DNA of 64,000 bases from Dasyornis broadbenti (lineage: Eukaryota; Chordata; Aves; Passeriformes; Dasyornithidae), in NCBI GenBank assembly GCA_013397935.1, contig VZRN01004506.1:421368-485367 (forward strand), in the 5' to 3' direction. The notes beneath the pieces were generated by a model. It was not told where the DNA came from and searched no databases. It saw only the letters and a program-made list of their open reading frames with translations. Below are positions 12,770 through 25,121 of the stretch, one piece after another; position 1 is the first letter of the stretch; each line of letters opens with the position of its first letter. The translations under genes and the position numbers were made by a program.

Positions 12770-14745
12770 TTCCTTTATAGGCTTTTGCACTTTTATGGTC
12801 AATTGGAAGTTTAAGGACATAAATAATTTTATTTAGGTATCTCTTTTAATGAAATAAAGTAAGTATAGCTTGAACTATCGGTAGTGTGTGCAGTGATTAG
12901 CTTCAAGACAAGTATCTGTCTGGAACCCCAGTTCACTGAGGTTCATTATCAGACGCTTAAAACATTCACGGTCATGACACAAGTCTGACTTGCCCTCCTC
13001 TTAAAAAGAAAAAAGAAAAAAGCAAACTAGAAAACACTGAAGTATTCTAACGAGAAGTTTCTTTAGGGCCTGATCTCAGATGGTTATGCCATTGCTTCTC
13101 ACCAACAGAGAGACAAAGGCCCTAAACATTTTGTAGAAACCTTTCATCAAATGAGTACATTCCTGAGAAATATTTTTTGGGTGTAGCAAAATTATCAGTT
13201 CAATTTCTGAGGCAGTCTGTCAAGGAAAACCATACCATCATTAATCAGCTTAATATTTCAAGATCAAGTGTCTAGATGCTCCATTTGGCAGGCACAACGT
13301 TTTGTCTTCAGAGGGAGCTTATGAATTTTGAGTGTGTCCCTTTTTAAAGGCTTCGAAAGCTTTTGCCTACATTACACTGTTCTGAGAGACTGGAAGAGAA
13401 GTGCCTTAAGTATAGCTAATTATTTACTTACCTCATCAAAGGTAAGCAGTACTTCTCCTTGGGGTGAGTATGTGACTCACTGCATTTATCTGTATCTGCC
13501 ACCTTTCCCCTCAGTGACTATGACCTTATAAATACTTTCAGTAAAGATAGTGGAATGTGAACACGCTTCTGGAGCTGTCAGCCAGGATGACAATTTGCTG
13601 GGAAAAGAAATAAAATATACCTCAAAAGAAGCCAATCAGCTGATTCTGAAATTACTGTCTTCACTGACATGGTAGGATGGCACAGACACACCAGTCTGCC
13701 TTAGTGAAGCTGAAGTCCTAGATGCTTTTCAGAATTCTTATAGGTGATCTAGATAGTGCTGTCTGTGCTTAAAGTTGTCCAACTCTCTGTCAAATGGTTC
13801 AGTTACAGGAGTCTTTATACATCAGGATTCTTTGACCACTGGGACCATTGCCTGCTTCAACCTTTCTTCATGTCAACAAAAACCACTTCTGTTTTTCTCA
13901 AGAGAAACTAACAGGAAATTATCTCTTACCACAGCTGTTGGTTTTGCTCATCCTGATATTGTTGAGGTTTTTTACTGTGGTTTGTTTTAGAAACTCTCTC
14001 ACCCCTTGCACATTAGAGGAGAGACTTCAATCTTTTGTTACGTGTGTACCTTTCCTTACTTTTATGAAGGATCTGTCCTGATTTCGGCAGATTTTGCTTC
14101 TCGTAAACCTTGATTTCTGCACATGACAGAGTTTGGCAGCTAAATTAAACAGCTGTCACTGGGTGTGATCCATTCTGGCAGGGCTGACACTCTGGTTTTC
14201 TCACCCCTATCACTCAGAGGACTGAAAGTTGAGAGTGGGGCACCCAGAGGTGTACGAGAAGAGTGGTGAGTGACAGCATCCCTGTAGCTGGGTATCAGGT
14301 GGCTAAACAATTTGGAGAGAGCTGATGTAGAAGTCGATACTGGGAAAATCAAGCAGATGGATCTTGTAAGGGGTACTTTAAATGTCACAGAGAATCTAGA
14401 TTGCTCTGTACACTTACGAAATCAAAACAGAGCTATGAAACCCAAAGGCACAGTATAATCTTCATTTTCTTCTGCTGAGTGGCCCGCCTAACAGACTGGT
14501 ACAGCTTTATTAGTTCCAGTGGTAGATGTTTGTACTGATATTTCACATAAAAACCAGTATTATTCCATATGGTGGAGAGTTGTTCTACTATGCTTCCTTT
14601 TCTAAAATGTCAAATGGGAAAAATTCCCATAAATAATGTTGTTTTCACCCAAACAATGTTCATAGTAGGAATGGTTTTCCCTTCTCATTGTATGCAGCAA
14701 GTTGGGTAATTCTGGAAAATATTGACCTAGTTCTTTCATGTACAC

Positions 14746-14765
14746 CAAAAAAAAAAAAAAAAAAA
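14746..14765. repeat. Poly-A run
   Basis: About 18-20 consecutive A bases; similar shorter runs occur at about 3745, 16578, 39300 and 56099. No retrocopy body is seen next to them. Confidence 0.9.
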
Positions 14766-15225
14766 GGCAAAGGGAAAACCACAGAAATGAACAATACAGC
14801 TAATTCCACATGGATCTACTTTTGTGTTTTTATATATGAAATAGCATTATGGGCAATAGTAAATAGGCTTTTAATGAGATAGGAATTTAGCCTCAGGTAT
14901 TTGGCTGCCTTCCCAAGTCCTGCTTCTACTGCTATGTCAAACCATACAAGGATAACCCATCCCTGTATGTTGTGTGTGGATGATAGTAGAGACTGCAGGG
15001 TAACATGTTCAGGCAGCAGGGAAGGTTGGGCATATTCCCTGGAGGAGCTCTAGGATGTGCTTATCAGAGGAATTTAAAGAATAGGCATTGTTACTGTGTT
15101 CATCTTTCAGATTAATTTTCATTTATTGATCATGTCTTATGTGTCAGACTGCTGGGCTTTCTTTTACGGTCTACTGTGCTAAGTGACAAAGTGTTAATGT
15201 GGAAAATGTGAAACAATTTATTGAT

Positions 15226-15250
15226 TATTTTTTTTTTTTTCCCCCCCCCT
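15226..15250. repeat. T run followed by C run
   Basis: A run of T switches to nine C in a pure pyrimidine block, a mirror-type simple sequence. Confidence 0.9.
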
Positions 15251-16189
15251 TAGTAAAATACTAGCAAATAGTTTTCATGCTCAAAAAATTATCAAGAATC
15301 GTTTCTAAAATTGTTTCACCTTGGCTAGCCTGGATGAAAAAATACAGTTTTTTGAAAATTCTACTTTAGTAAAAAAAACCAACCAAAACGAAAACAACAC
15401 ATCAGCTTTTTCTATGCATAATCAATGTTTCTGATTGGTTTCTTTTCACAAAAATTAGGGTTTTCTTTGCTAACCCTTTGGGTTTTTTCAAGAGGTACCT
15501 GGTTCATCGGAAGATGTAGTTTGGTTTGGAAATGCTCTTCTTGCAGAACAAGTTTCCACTAAAGTTCATGGCGTCCAAGCAGAAGCTCTAGGAAGACAGC
15601 ATGTGACCATTTCTGAATCTTTAACTTGCTTTTCTGACCCAAAACTTTTTAGCCTAAAGTTTTTCCCAGAAAATGAAGGGATGCAAAATCCATGCAGCTC
15701 TAGCTGCTGGTGTTCATTCCTATTCACTGTCAAGCTGCAGTGCTGATTGGGGCAGATCCTTCCAAGAACTGCTTTTGTGTGTGACATCTTTGACTCTCTT
15801 GACTTATCTTAATGGAAAATATTCTCTCTTTCTTCTTTCTGACTTCTTCTATTATCTTCTTGCTCTTCTGTTTTTCACACTTTTCTCTTGTTCCTTCCTC
15901 CATTGTCTGGTTCCATCTCCAGGTGCTTTTCCTCTGTGCTAGAAATGATTAGTGCTGGTTTAGTTTTTAGCTGCAGTTCCTTGGTAAGGAAGCTCTTTAA
16001 CCTGGGCTTTAATTCCCTGGAGCAGAGTAGAGCCATCTGTAATCCTTGGGTGTTGATCACAGTGAGTTAATTTCCAAATTCTGGAATTCCCTGCTGGCCA
16101 GGAGGACTCAATGACAGGATAACGAGTAAAATTCAACCACCCAAGTTTTAGGATTTTGTCGTTCTATAAACTTGCTGATTCATATGATG

Positions 16190-16400
16190 AGAAAGCCGCT
16201 GGCCACTGTTTAATTTCTGTGATCAGCCCCTGCTGCTGTAAATATTAGCAGAGTGCCACGAGACGACAGAGGAGCTGCTCTGGTTTGCAGCAGCAGGCTG
16301 GGGCTCTAATGTCTTAATAAATGTAAATGTACATTTCTACAGTGATTCTCCCTTTGCTAGCCCCATCGTGAAGATTTTGGAAAGGTAATGGAAGGGTGCT
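16190..16400. promoter_or_regulatory. Candidate conserved noncoding element
   Basis: Complex unique sequence with retained CpG (CCACGAGACGACAGAG) and an ATGTAAATGTACATTT near-palindrome at about 16321. It is suggestive of a constrained element but unproven. Confidence 0.2.
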
Positions 16401-18170
16401 GTGAATAATAATCCAAAGCAAGCTCTCCAAACAGATATTTCTAGTTTAATTCATAGAGCTGACTGTGAGCACTCTAGCTGAGCTTGATGCATGAAAACAC
16501 AGAATGTGTGATATATAAACTATGTGTATTATTAAATCTCATTAAGATGAGGGCTGCTGTAGAAGAGATTTTGTCTTCAAAAAAAAAAAAAAATCCGTGC
16601 ACGATCCACTTTCCTATTAGAAGAACGAAAATCGTAGCGATTAACAGCTACTTTTCTACTTTATGCATTTTATAAATGTTTCCTGAGTTATATTCTCTCA
16701 TCAGTAATAAATGGTATTTGAATAGCTTTTTTCTGAACTAATTCTCAGATTTTTAGAGCACACTCTTAATTCAGACTTGTTTGGAGACATTTTTTAAAAG
16801 TGGAGTGGGTATTTTAAAAGTGTTAGAAAAAACAGGATTTGGAAATCTGGTCAGATCTTCAATTCCATGGTTTTCTCTAAATATTTTACAGCTGTTTGTA
16901 GCCTCTTGTAACTGATTTTCATTAGTTTTATATCTCCAGCCCATTCCTGCCAAGTTTGCTGCAGACTCTGGTGTTGGTGGGGTGGATTTGCAGGCAGAGA
17001 GTCTGTGCGAGGGCCTTGTCCGTCCAGTTCCTGTCTCTGGTTCCTGATGGGACTGACTCCTCATTAAGACTCCCCTAGGAACACTGCAGAATGAACTGCA
17101 TGTACATTGCCCTGCGAATAATACATTGTAATTAATGTAAAATGACTCACAGAGCATAATTTTCTTTGATAATCATACCATTATTTAACAATAATTCCTG
17201 TGGGTTTACTTTTAAGTAACTTCTCATAAGGAGTGTATGTGCCCACAGGTACTGTTTAAAAGCTAGTTGGGTAATTAAACATTTTTGCTGTAATTGTTAC
17301 CTCTTACAGCTGCTTCTCTGAAATTAATAATAAAGAAAACTTGGAGAAAAAAAGAGCAGGAAATACATAATTGAAAAAAGTCTGACTTAATTTAAAAGAA
17401 CATACAAATAGGAAGTTAAAGGAACTTTCTCTGATATAACTTGCAACATGTCAAGTTTCATTTCAGCAGTATGAGTAGTAACATCAGCTGCATTATGGTA
17501 ACAGCAGCATTAGTATATAGTAATGAATTGAAATTTAGAAGACATTTTTATTTTACTCCAGGCTTGTCAGGTTGTAATTCAAAAATGAGTGAGAAATCAT
17601 CCTTCATTTTGATAAATTCAGTGTAGTTTTGCAATTATTATTTTAAAGATGATGGGAAATTAATTTCTTTTATTTTTGCTCTTCTCCAGTCACTTTTCTG
17701 TCCCGTTGGCACAGACAGGGAAGGCAGGGATTTGGCTTGTATCTGTTCAGCCTGGCTGAGCTGGTTTGTGAATACAGAACTGAGAAGAGCTCCTCCTGGG
17801 AGGGAGGAATGGACCTTCATGATGAAATCCCAGCAATTTATAAACAGGTGAAGCCTGGTGCTTGAGAGAGCACTTCAGAGCTCTCTGAACTTCTGCAGAT
17901 AAATATTTCCTTGTCTTTGGTTGGCATTTTTGGCAGGCAGAGGACCAGGGATGCTCACCCAGCAGAGCCCTGCAGTTATGCACAGCTGTGGCCAAACAGT
18001 CTTTTGTCCATCCTAGGGCTGCACTGATGTAAGGAAATAAAATATCATGGACTGTGCAACTCTGCATTATGTGCAAGGACTAGGAGGATTTTTCCAGTGA
18101 GCAGAGTGGGATGTAAAAGCAATGTTAACTCAGATTCATTTCCACCCCCTCAGCCCCCCTGAAGTTTTTG

Positions 18171-18226
18171 TCTGTGGATGTTTGCGCTGTCAGAGGGATG
18201 TTTATCTGTGGATGTTTGCGCTGTCA
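18171..18226 (+). repeat. 22-bp direct repeat, 34-bp period
   Basis: A 22-bp unit beginning TCTGTGGATGTTTGCGCTGT and ending CA occurs identically at 18171-18192 and 18205-18226, with GAGGGATGTTTA between. This is a recent small tandem duplication. Confidence 0.95.
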
Positions 18227-21208
18227 AAAGCTGTCACATTGGCTAATAAATCCTCCAGGAATTTTGAAGCCCTGTGAGTTATGAAACACTCATGTTGGGC
18301 TGTATGCAGGTGTACCTGAAGTGAGTGTAAAACCTGCAGAGATTTTGAGTGCTGCTGTTGGAGACTGTCTATGCTGCTGAGGAGGTCTCCAGCACAGACC
18401 CCAGTGCTCATCTGGGTAGATTATTGTGGTCTGGCTGTTTTTTTTATTCACTTACCTTTGAAGGCTGGCAGTTCTGGAGTTACCGTTTAAGAATGGAAGC
18501 TTTCTGAGCTTTTGGACTGTGTTCTCTGTTATACAAGTGTTGGTTTTGAAACATCAGCCTGTGAGAAAGAGACATTGAGTTTGCAAAGGGGGGGTTTGAA
18601 TCTTTGAATCGTGCGTCAACAACTGAATTTGAACTCGCCTTGAGCAGATGATAAGTCATAGTTGCATCAAAATCTGACAGTCATAATTCCCAGCTCCATC
18701 CAGGGAGCATGTTATTTCCACTTACATTCTAATTATCCTCATTTTTGTGTTTAAAATGGGGTTTCATTCATTTTCAGCACCGTTTTGTGACCATTTTGAT
18801 GGTGCTCATCATGAGAGGAGATGAATTTCCTGGCACAGATTTCCCATAGAATAACTTTTGCGTGCATATGCTATTGGTACAAAAAGATTCTATCTTTGCA
18901 TGCCCAGAAAGAATCTCAAACTCTGATTTTTCCATCAGAGCAACTTGAGTAAAATGAAATTCTCTGTTTCCTCCTGCATATTCTGGCCTTCAGCCAACGA
19001 ATGGCTTTATGAATTCAGAAACTTGAAGAATGAATATAATTTTGAAAGCTGAATAATACGTGGGAGGAAATTTCGGTGGTTGTGAAGCTCTTGTGTTAGT
19101 AATGTAGCTACGTGATGTAGGCTTTTTTTTCCCCTTAAGTTTCTTTGATAAATCCTAACCCTAGGGCTCAAGAGTTGTCTTTATTCAAAGGGCAATTCGT
19201 ATTTCCTCTTGGTTAGAGGGCAGCTTTGAGTACTGATGGCCCTGTGAAGTAAGTTAGAGTAATTTAAATTTTAAAGGTCTCAATAGTTCCTGCAATCTGC
19301 AAATGCTTCGGGAAGTTCCAGATCAATAGAAAATAGAGGTCGGTGTCTCCTTACAAGCCACGTTGCCCTTGGGCAACATCAGGCTCTGGGCACATCATTC
19401 CTGAGCTGCATCTTGAACTGGACTATTGTCTGTCTTAAATGATACTTTAGGAGGAGTAATCAGTTGTGTTAAATTGACTACTGTTTGAATCTTTCTCTAA
19501 ACAGTGATTTGAGCCCAAGATAAAGCTGGTGGTTCAAAGTGACTCCCAAGAAAGTCACTTAAGCTTTCAGGATCAAACACTACTAAATTCTGCGAAGGCC
19601 TCAGTGTGAACACTTGAAGATATTTCCTCTTTCCACATTGCAAGTCGGCAATAACTCACCACTGGAGTTTGGTAGGAAAACCACAATGTATCTTTTAAAT
19701 GATGGGGCAATTGAGTATTTTTTCTAATACATTGCAATTCCCTGAAGAGTTGATTCTGTCACATTGGCACCAGGATGGGAATGCAACAAGCTTTTGACTC
19801 TATTAGCTGAGAAAATGTACAGCTCGGGTATGGCAAGAATGTATTCATGCTTTGAAATTGCTTATGGTTTCCAAAATCTGCATTCCAAAAGGAGAATAGG
19901 CTTGTTCAGTTAGGAAGCTCACACCTACTTGGACACGTGTAAACTGAAGAAGAATAAACCTCCCTTAATGCTTCACAAGAAAGCTTGGCTGAAGAAAAAA
20001 AATTCACCTCAGGAGCTCAGTGTGGCTTCTTTTGGGCCTTTCTGCCTGACAGCTTCATAGCTGGCACATAAATGCAGTTTTCCAGGCAGCCAAGTATTAA
20101 TAAATCATAGTCAGTTTATAAATGTAAAAGTTGTTGAAATGATGCAAATCAACTGTTCAAACATACCTTTCAGGGGAAAAATCCAATTTCTGTGAATCAT
20201 TCTACAAGTAAATGCTGTCTAAAATGAGATACACTGCTGACTGTATCAAAGGTCCATAAACAAGTGTTAAAAAGCTTATAGGAAAACAGTTTACCAGCAT
20301 AGTTTTACACTTCAGGAGACTGACTAAGGAAATAAACTCAATGATTGTAACAAGAAGGGAAGGAAATAAGCACTGATAATATTAAACAGCTGAGTAGTGC
20401 AATGATCTGTCAATCTTGGCAAATAAATTATCTCTAAGTAGATCATCAAAAAGTGAAACACAGAGAAAACTATAAATCAATGTGGTCCCAGACAATGAAA
20501 AGAACCCCATATTTTTAAAAGTAACTGAGTTTTTAAAGTGTGGTGTCATTAGAAAAGTCTAATTAATGAGGAAAAAAAAAGGAAAAAAAGAAAAAGAGCA
20601 GAAATTCAAGATGGCCTGAACTACTGTAGTAATTAATATGATTCTGTGCTTTTTTTCTGTTGGTGGAAAAGTCTTCTCCTGTGCTGTTTCAGGCAGAATA
20701 AAGGGATGAACTGAAGTTCAGTAGAACAGAAGATCATATGCTGACCAAAATTAATCCTGGCCATAACTCAACTAAACCCTTATTTGAAACACCTCCTCCA
20801 GTGTTTTATAATCTAGATTGTGCTCATAGATTTAGAGATACTTCAATCTGTCCATCAGGCCTGGTAGTGGAGCATCTTGAAATGACAAGGTATGTTAAGA
20901 GAAGTAATTGTTTCATCAAGTCTTTAGGTCAAGGTGCAGCTTTGTTGATTGAAGTACAGCTTGACAGGATGAATACTCATTTATGCAGACAAGTAGAGGT
21001 GCAATCTTTCACCCCTGCTGTTTGGAGCCACTGTTGATTTAAGTGGGAAAGAGCGGGAGATAAAAAAAGGTAGCTCAGGTAGAACATACATTATGTAACT
21101 GAACAAAAACCACAGCTGGGTCGTTTTCTAGGCAATATAGACCCAACAGACACTCATGGGCAAAAGAAAGAGAGAAAGAGAAGGTGAGTTATAAACCAAA
21201 TAGTCTTA

Positions 21209-21877
21209 ATGAGAACCACAGTAATTTTCGAGTCTGATAATGTGATGCAAAAACAAGCAAGATGCAAACCACGCATATTCACATGGCATGGCAGAAAGAT
21301 GGGAATGACCAGGGCTGTCCAGAAAGAAATAGTGCAATACATCAATGAGGCAGCAGCTTCATTTGGCCAGCAGGAAGAAGATGTAGGTGTTGATAATCCA
21401 CAATTTAAAACCGATATAGGAGTCTTCCACTGAAATTCTGTTTCCACCTTAACAGTGGGATGTGAAAGCTGGAAATCCACCAAAGGTACAGACAGACGTC
21501 TAAAAGCTTTTGAAATTAAATGCCTTGGGGAAATAGTAGGTATTAAATGGAATGAATTTATAACAAGTACTGAGATTCGTCGGGGAGTTGAACAAGACTT
21601 AATCTCCTAAATTATCCAGAAATGAAGATGGAAATATCTAGGATATGTGGTAAGAATGAAGCCAGATCTGATGCCAGACTGTCTGCCATGGCAGGAATGC
21701 CTTCAGGCTGACTGTAGAATATGTAAAAGGGGCTGACCAAAAGAATTCCTCCATTGAAGAGTGCTTAGAGCCAGAAACATCGCAAGTGACTTCACAGAGT
21801 GGGGGACAAGGAGAAAGCCAAATGGACAACAATCAGCAGAGTTCCGCATTTGTTTGAGGGAACTCTTGGCAGCGTAG
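21209..21877 (+). mobile_element. Eroded RTE-like non-LTR retrotransposon, C-terminal end of reverse transcriptase ORF
   Basis: One reading frame carries the characteristic tail of an RTE-type endonuclease/reverse transcriptase in the right order: INEAAASFG (the family's I-x-A-R-x-AFG helix), GCESW at 21458-21472 (family YGCE-W), RRLKAFEIKCL at 21494-21526, GIKWNEFIT at 21539-21565, RWKYLGYVVRM at 21626-21658 (family RW-x-x-GHV-RM), and K-R-G-stop-PKE at 21725-21745 (family KRGRPKE). The frame is interrupted by TGA at 21431, 21623, 21734 and 21755 and TAA at 21608, then ends at TAG 21875, yet I see no frameshift over about 220 codons. At 21623 and 21734 the TGA sits where the family has Arg, as expected from CGA-to-TGA deamination. 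The endonuclease and catalytic FADD box are not recognisable upstream, so the 5' limit is uncertain. It is dead sequence; the clade assignment to RTE rests on motif memory. Confidence 0.72.
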
Positions 21878-22720
21878 GGGAAAAACGTGAGTTCAGTGGC
21901 ACCAAAGGTTTTCGTCTAATGTTTGTCGTCTGTTAGGGGCTATAAATGCTTGGCAGACTTGCAAAATGATTTCAGGACTTTTGTCAGCACCGCTGCAGTC
22001 CTAATGTGCAGAAAGGATGTGTTTTAACCCCAGAGTTCCAGCTCTCTCCGTCGCTTGCAACTGGCCGCTGCAGTAAGCTCTATAATTTATGTAAACTCTG
22101 CACCACCCACAAGTCTCAAAGATCAACACACAAAGTGGTTTCTGCCGGTATGAGGGAGAAAACCACCAGGTTGTCTTCCTGCATCCGGGTGGAGGAAGTC
22201 AGTGATTGTCTGCTTGCAGTAATGAGAGGAGGCATGTCTGTGGGGCCTTTTCTCCAGGCAGTGTCTTGGCTTCTGACCCAGGCAGTGCACCGCTGTTCTT
22301 AATTAGCCGTGTCTTGACTACATTAATATCCTGGCATGCAGCTATCTAGGGTTCTGGAGTCAAGCGTGCAGTTCATCAGTGTTACCCACACTTTCTCAGT
22401 CTCTGGAACCTTGTCACCTGCTCTGTGGCACCAGCAGCAGCCTCGGTGACCACACTTAGCTGTTCCCGAAGTCTTTTTGCTCATCTGGACCCGAAAAGGC
22501 TCCTTAAATACTCACGCTGCATGTCTGTTGCTAGATGTTCTGTGTCAAATGGTGCTTTGCTGTGAGCATCACTTTGCAGGTGCTGGTTAGAGGCTCCTTT
22601 CCTACTCTACCTGTGCACCTGTTCCTCCTTTTCTACTCGATTTATAACTTAAATGTGGGTTAAGAGTGCACCTTTTGAAAGGAGGAAAGGGCTTCACCGG
22701 TGTTCAGGCATGTGTTCATA

Positions 22721-22787
22721 GCAGAGGAATTGGAACAAGATGATTTTTAAGGTCCCTTCCAACCCAAACCGTTCCACAATTCTCTGA
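22721..22787 (+). mobile_element. CR1 LINE terminal scrap
   Basis: Only the last ~65 bp of CR1 remain: GAATTGGAACAAGATGATTT, then TTAAGGTCCCTTCCAACCCA, AACCGTTCCA and a decayed ATTCTATG-type tail (ATTCTCTG). Confidence 0.85.
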
Positions 22788-24163
22788 CTACCAGGTATTG
22801 AGTTAAAAACCCATAGTGCGTCTTCTGGTTGTTCCTGTATAAAAAGCATTGTTGCTATCCTATGAACAGAGGCATCCTGTGCTGTTTGCTCTGCTCATCA
22901 GGCTCCTGCCTGGCCACCAGCTATGCCCTTGGCAGGGAGAAAGCCTCCTTGGGAACACCTGGCAGCCTTGAGGAGAGATTTAAGTTTGCATTAATCTCAA
23001 ATGGCCTTGGCACCTGCATTGTACCCAGTATGTGTTAGTTGTGAAAGGGCAGGAGGGCTCTGTCTCCCAAAGACAGGGGTTTAAACCAGGATTTGTTTTT
23101 TTTCACTCCCTGTCTGTTTGGAACATAAGCCTCAGGATGGATTTTTAAAAGGCAAAATCACCTTAGTTTTCAATTTCAAGTACAAATGAGTGATATTTAT
23201 TGTATCGTGGCTTTATTCTCTCTGAGTTGAATGACTTTTCCTTAGCTTACAGTTATTGTGACCAGTATCTACTTTATTGCTTAAAATCGTCTTCCAGAAC
23301 CACAGTAGTAAAATAAGATCTCTCAAATAATGAGAACCAGAAATTTATTTTTTTTCAGCCGCAGCGCTGGCAGTAATGACGGAAAGTCATTGATTTCCTT
23401 TTGAAACTGTTTCTGAGTTGTTTCCTTCATGTTGCCTACCTCTCTTCTGATTTCTTTCTTTAGAAGCAGCTGCTTTGACATACCTGATTTGTTCCAGGAA
23501 CATTTCTTTTACACTTGTTTATCTGTAGTTTGTTAGACAGGTTCGTAAAGTTTGGTCACAAGCCAGGAAAAGTCATGAAGATTTTTGTGGTAGGGTAGTC
23601 ACTGAAGTAACCAGGTGTAAGGAATACAGAAACTGATATGACTAAAAGTTATATAAAATGGATCATGCAGCTTTAGAAAGACATCTTTTTGTCTGCAGCA
23701 CATTTTAACTTCTCCTTGTCACACATTGAAGTATTCGGTCTCAAGAAGTATTCGGACCATGTCTGGTGGATGAATCCTAGGACATCAGAAAGTAGGAGAT
23801 GAAAAACTATTACAAGGCAGGTCCTGATGGAGCTGACCTGCTGTCAGTTTTTGTCATTTGAGGCTAAATTGTCTCTCAGTAAAACCTCTCATCCCATGCT
23901 GGTAATTTAATCAGTCAGAGCTCTGGTAATATAAAGGTAAAGCTTATGTATGGAAAATAATGTATTATGTGGTAGATCAGTGTTGCTGTGTTTGAAAGCT
24001 TCTGAGGAGAATTGTGCTATTTTGGCAGGAATTCAAAATTCTCTTTCCTGCAATGAACAGGTTCCGTGGTTTGTTTTTTCTCCAACATGTCATTTTGAGG
24101 TTACATGGTAACATCTGTCAGAGCTATGCTAACCTCTGTCATCCAGCTGTTATAATTGCGGTA

Positions 24164-24222
24164 TTTTCCTTCCTTTTCCTTCTCTTTCCTCTCCTTTTTA
24201 CTTTCCCTTTCTCCTCCCTCAG
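24164..24222 (+). repeat. Polypyrimidine tract ending in AG
   Basis: About 57 nt of nearly pure C/T followed by CTCAG. It resembles an unusually strong 3' splice acceptor inside the intron, followed 19 purines later by AAG|GTAAAA (GT at 24242). This could be a decoy acceptor or pseudo-exon; simple-sequence origin is more likely. Confidence 0.6.
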
Positions 24223-24466
24223 AAAAGAAAAAAAAAAGAAGGTAAAAAAACTCAACAACGAAAACCACCTCCTTTTATACTGAAACTTCAGGTGGAATGA
24301 AGTGGTTATAAAAGCATCTGTCAACACAGGAATGGTTTGCCAAGCCAAGTATTTGGGTTGGAAGTCATGCCTTCCCAACTGCTTGAAAACAGGAAGTATC
24401 TCTGTTAAGTGATGGATAGCTCTACTTTGCTGAGAGGAAGAAAAGGCTTTTTTTATTTTTTTTTTT

Positions 24467-24722
24467 CTTTCTTTCTTTCTTTCTTTCTTGCTTTCTTGCT
24501 TTCTTGCTTGCTTTCTTGCTTGCTTTCTTTCTTGCTTTCTTGCTTTCTTGCTTTCTTGCTTTCTTTCTTTCTTGCTTTCTTTCTTGCTTTCTTGCTTTCT
24601 TTCTTGCTTTCTTTCTTGCTTTCTTTCTTGCTTTCTTTCTTTCTTTCTTGCTTTCTTGCTTGCTTTCTTGCTTTCTTGCTTTCTTGCTTTCTTGCTTTCT
24701 TGCTTTCTTTCTTGCTTTCTTT
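24467..24722. repeat. CTTT/CTTG compound tetranucleotide microsatellite
   Basis: About 255 bp of (CTTT) and (CTTG) units in mixed order. A 4-bp period without stop codons opens all three + frames (Ser-Phe-Leu-Leu-Ser-Cys-like repeats), which explains overlapping open frames of up to 195 codons here; none is a gene. Confidence 0.97.
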
Positions 24723-24820
24723 CCCTCTAGGCCAGCAAATGAGTTCTGCAGTTGTTCCGTGTATCTAAAGAAAGCTTCCTATGGTAATGTGTATATGGGT
24801 GCACACATCTGTGTGGATGC

Positions 24821-24844
24821 ATGTATATATATGTGTGTGTGTAT
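24821..24844. repeat. (TA)n/(TG)n dinucleotide repeat
   Basis: ATGTATATATATGTGTGTGT followed by GTATG; a short compound dinucleotide microsatellite. Confidence 0.85.
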
Positions 24845-25098
24845 GAATATACAAACTAAAAAAAAAAAAGACAAAACTCAAAACCAACAATACACTTTGT
24901 ACATGATCGGTCCCTGTCAGAAGCCAGCCCAGGCACATCTTATCCCAGTGATTCCTGTAAAGCTCTCAAAATCTGTCAGAAACAGCCTGCAGGATTGCAA
25001 CGGCTCCTGGGTGATTAATTGCCAAAAGAGTCTGGTTCCAGGTTCCATTACATGTAATTGTTATCTTTTTCTAAAGGGGTTCTTTTATTAAACCAACA

Positions 25099-25121
25099 CC
25101 CTCCCCTCCCCGCCCCCCCCC
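25099..25121 (-). other. G-quadruplex-forming motif (minus strand)
   Basis: The + strand has four C runs (3, 4, 4 and 9 bases) separated by single-base loops T, T and G. The minus strand therefore has four G runs with 1-nt loops, the most stable class of predicted G-quadruplex, and the + strand could form an i-motif. The minus strand is the template for AFG2A transcription. An A run follows directly, and an undetermined base lies at 25165. Confidence 0.8.

Noticed and set aside
20738..21037. 99-codon frame just upstream of, and in phase with, the RTE-like remnant
   Set aside because: I could not match it to the endonuclease or catalytic RT region, so I did not extend the element over it.
21209..21877. 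Assignment specifically to AviRTE
   Set aside because: The motif wording looked closer to other RTE branches than to the nematode/AviRTE type, and the copy appears old. It was kept only as an alternative.
24352..24380. TTTGGGTTGGAAGTC resembling a reverse CR1 end
   Set aside because: The match covers only about 12 bp and the following sequence does not continue as CR1.
24409..25091. Three overlapping open frames of 80-195 codons rich in Ser, Phe, Leu and Cys
   Set aside because: They are produced by the stop-free 4-bp CTTT/CTTG repeat in all frames; they are not proteins.
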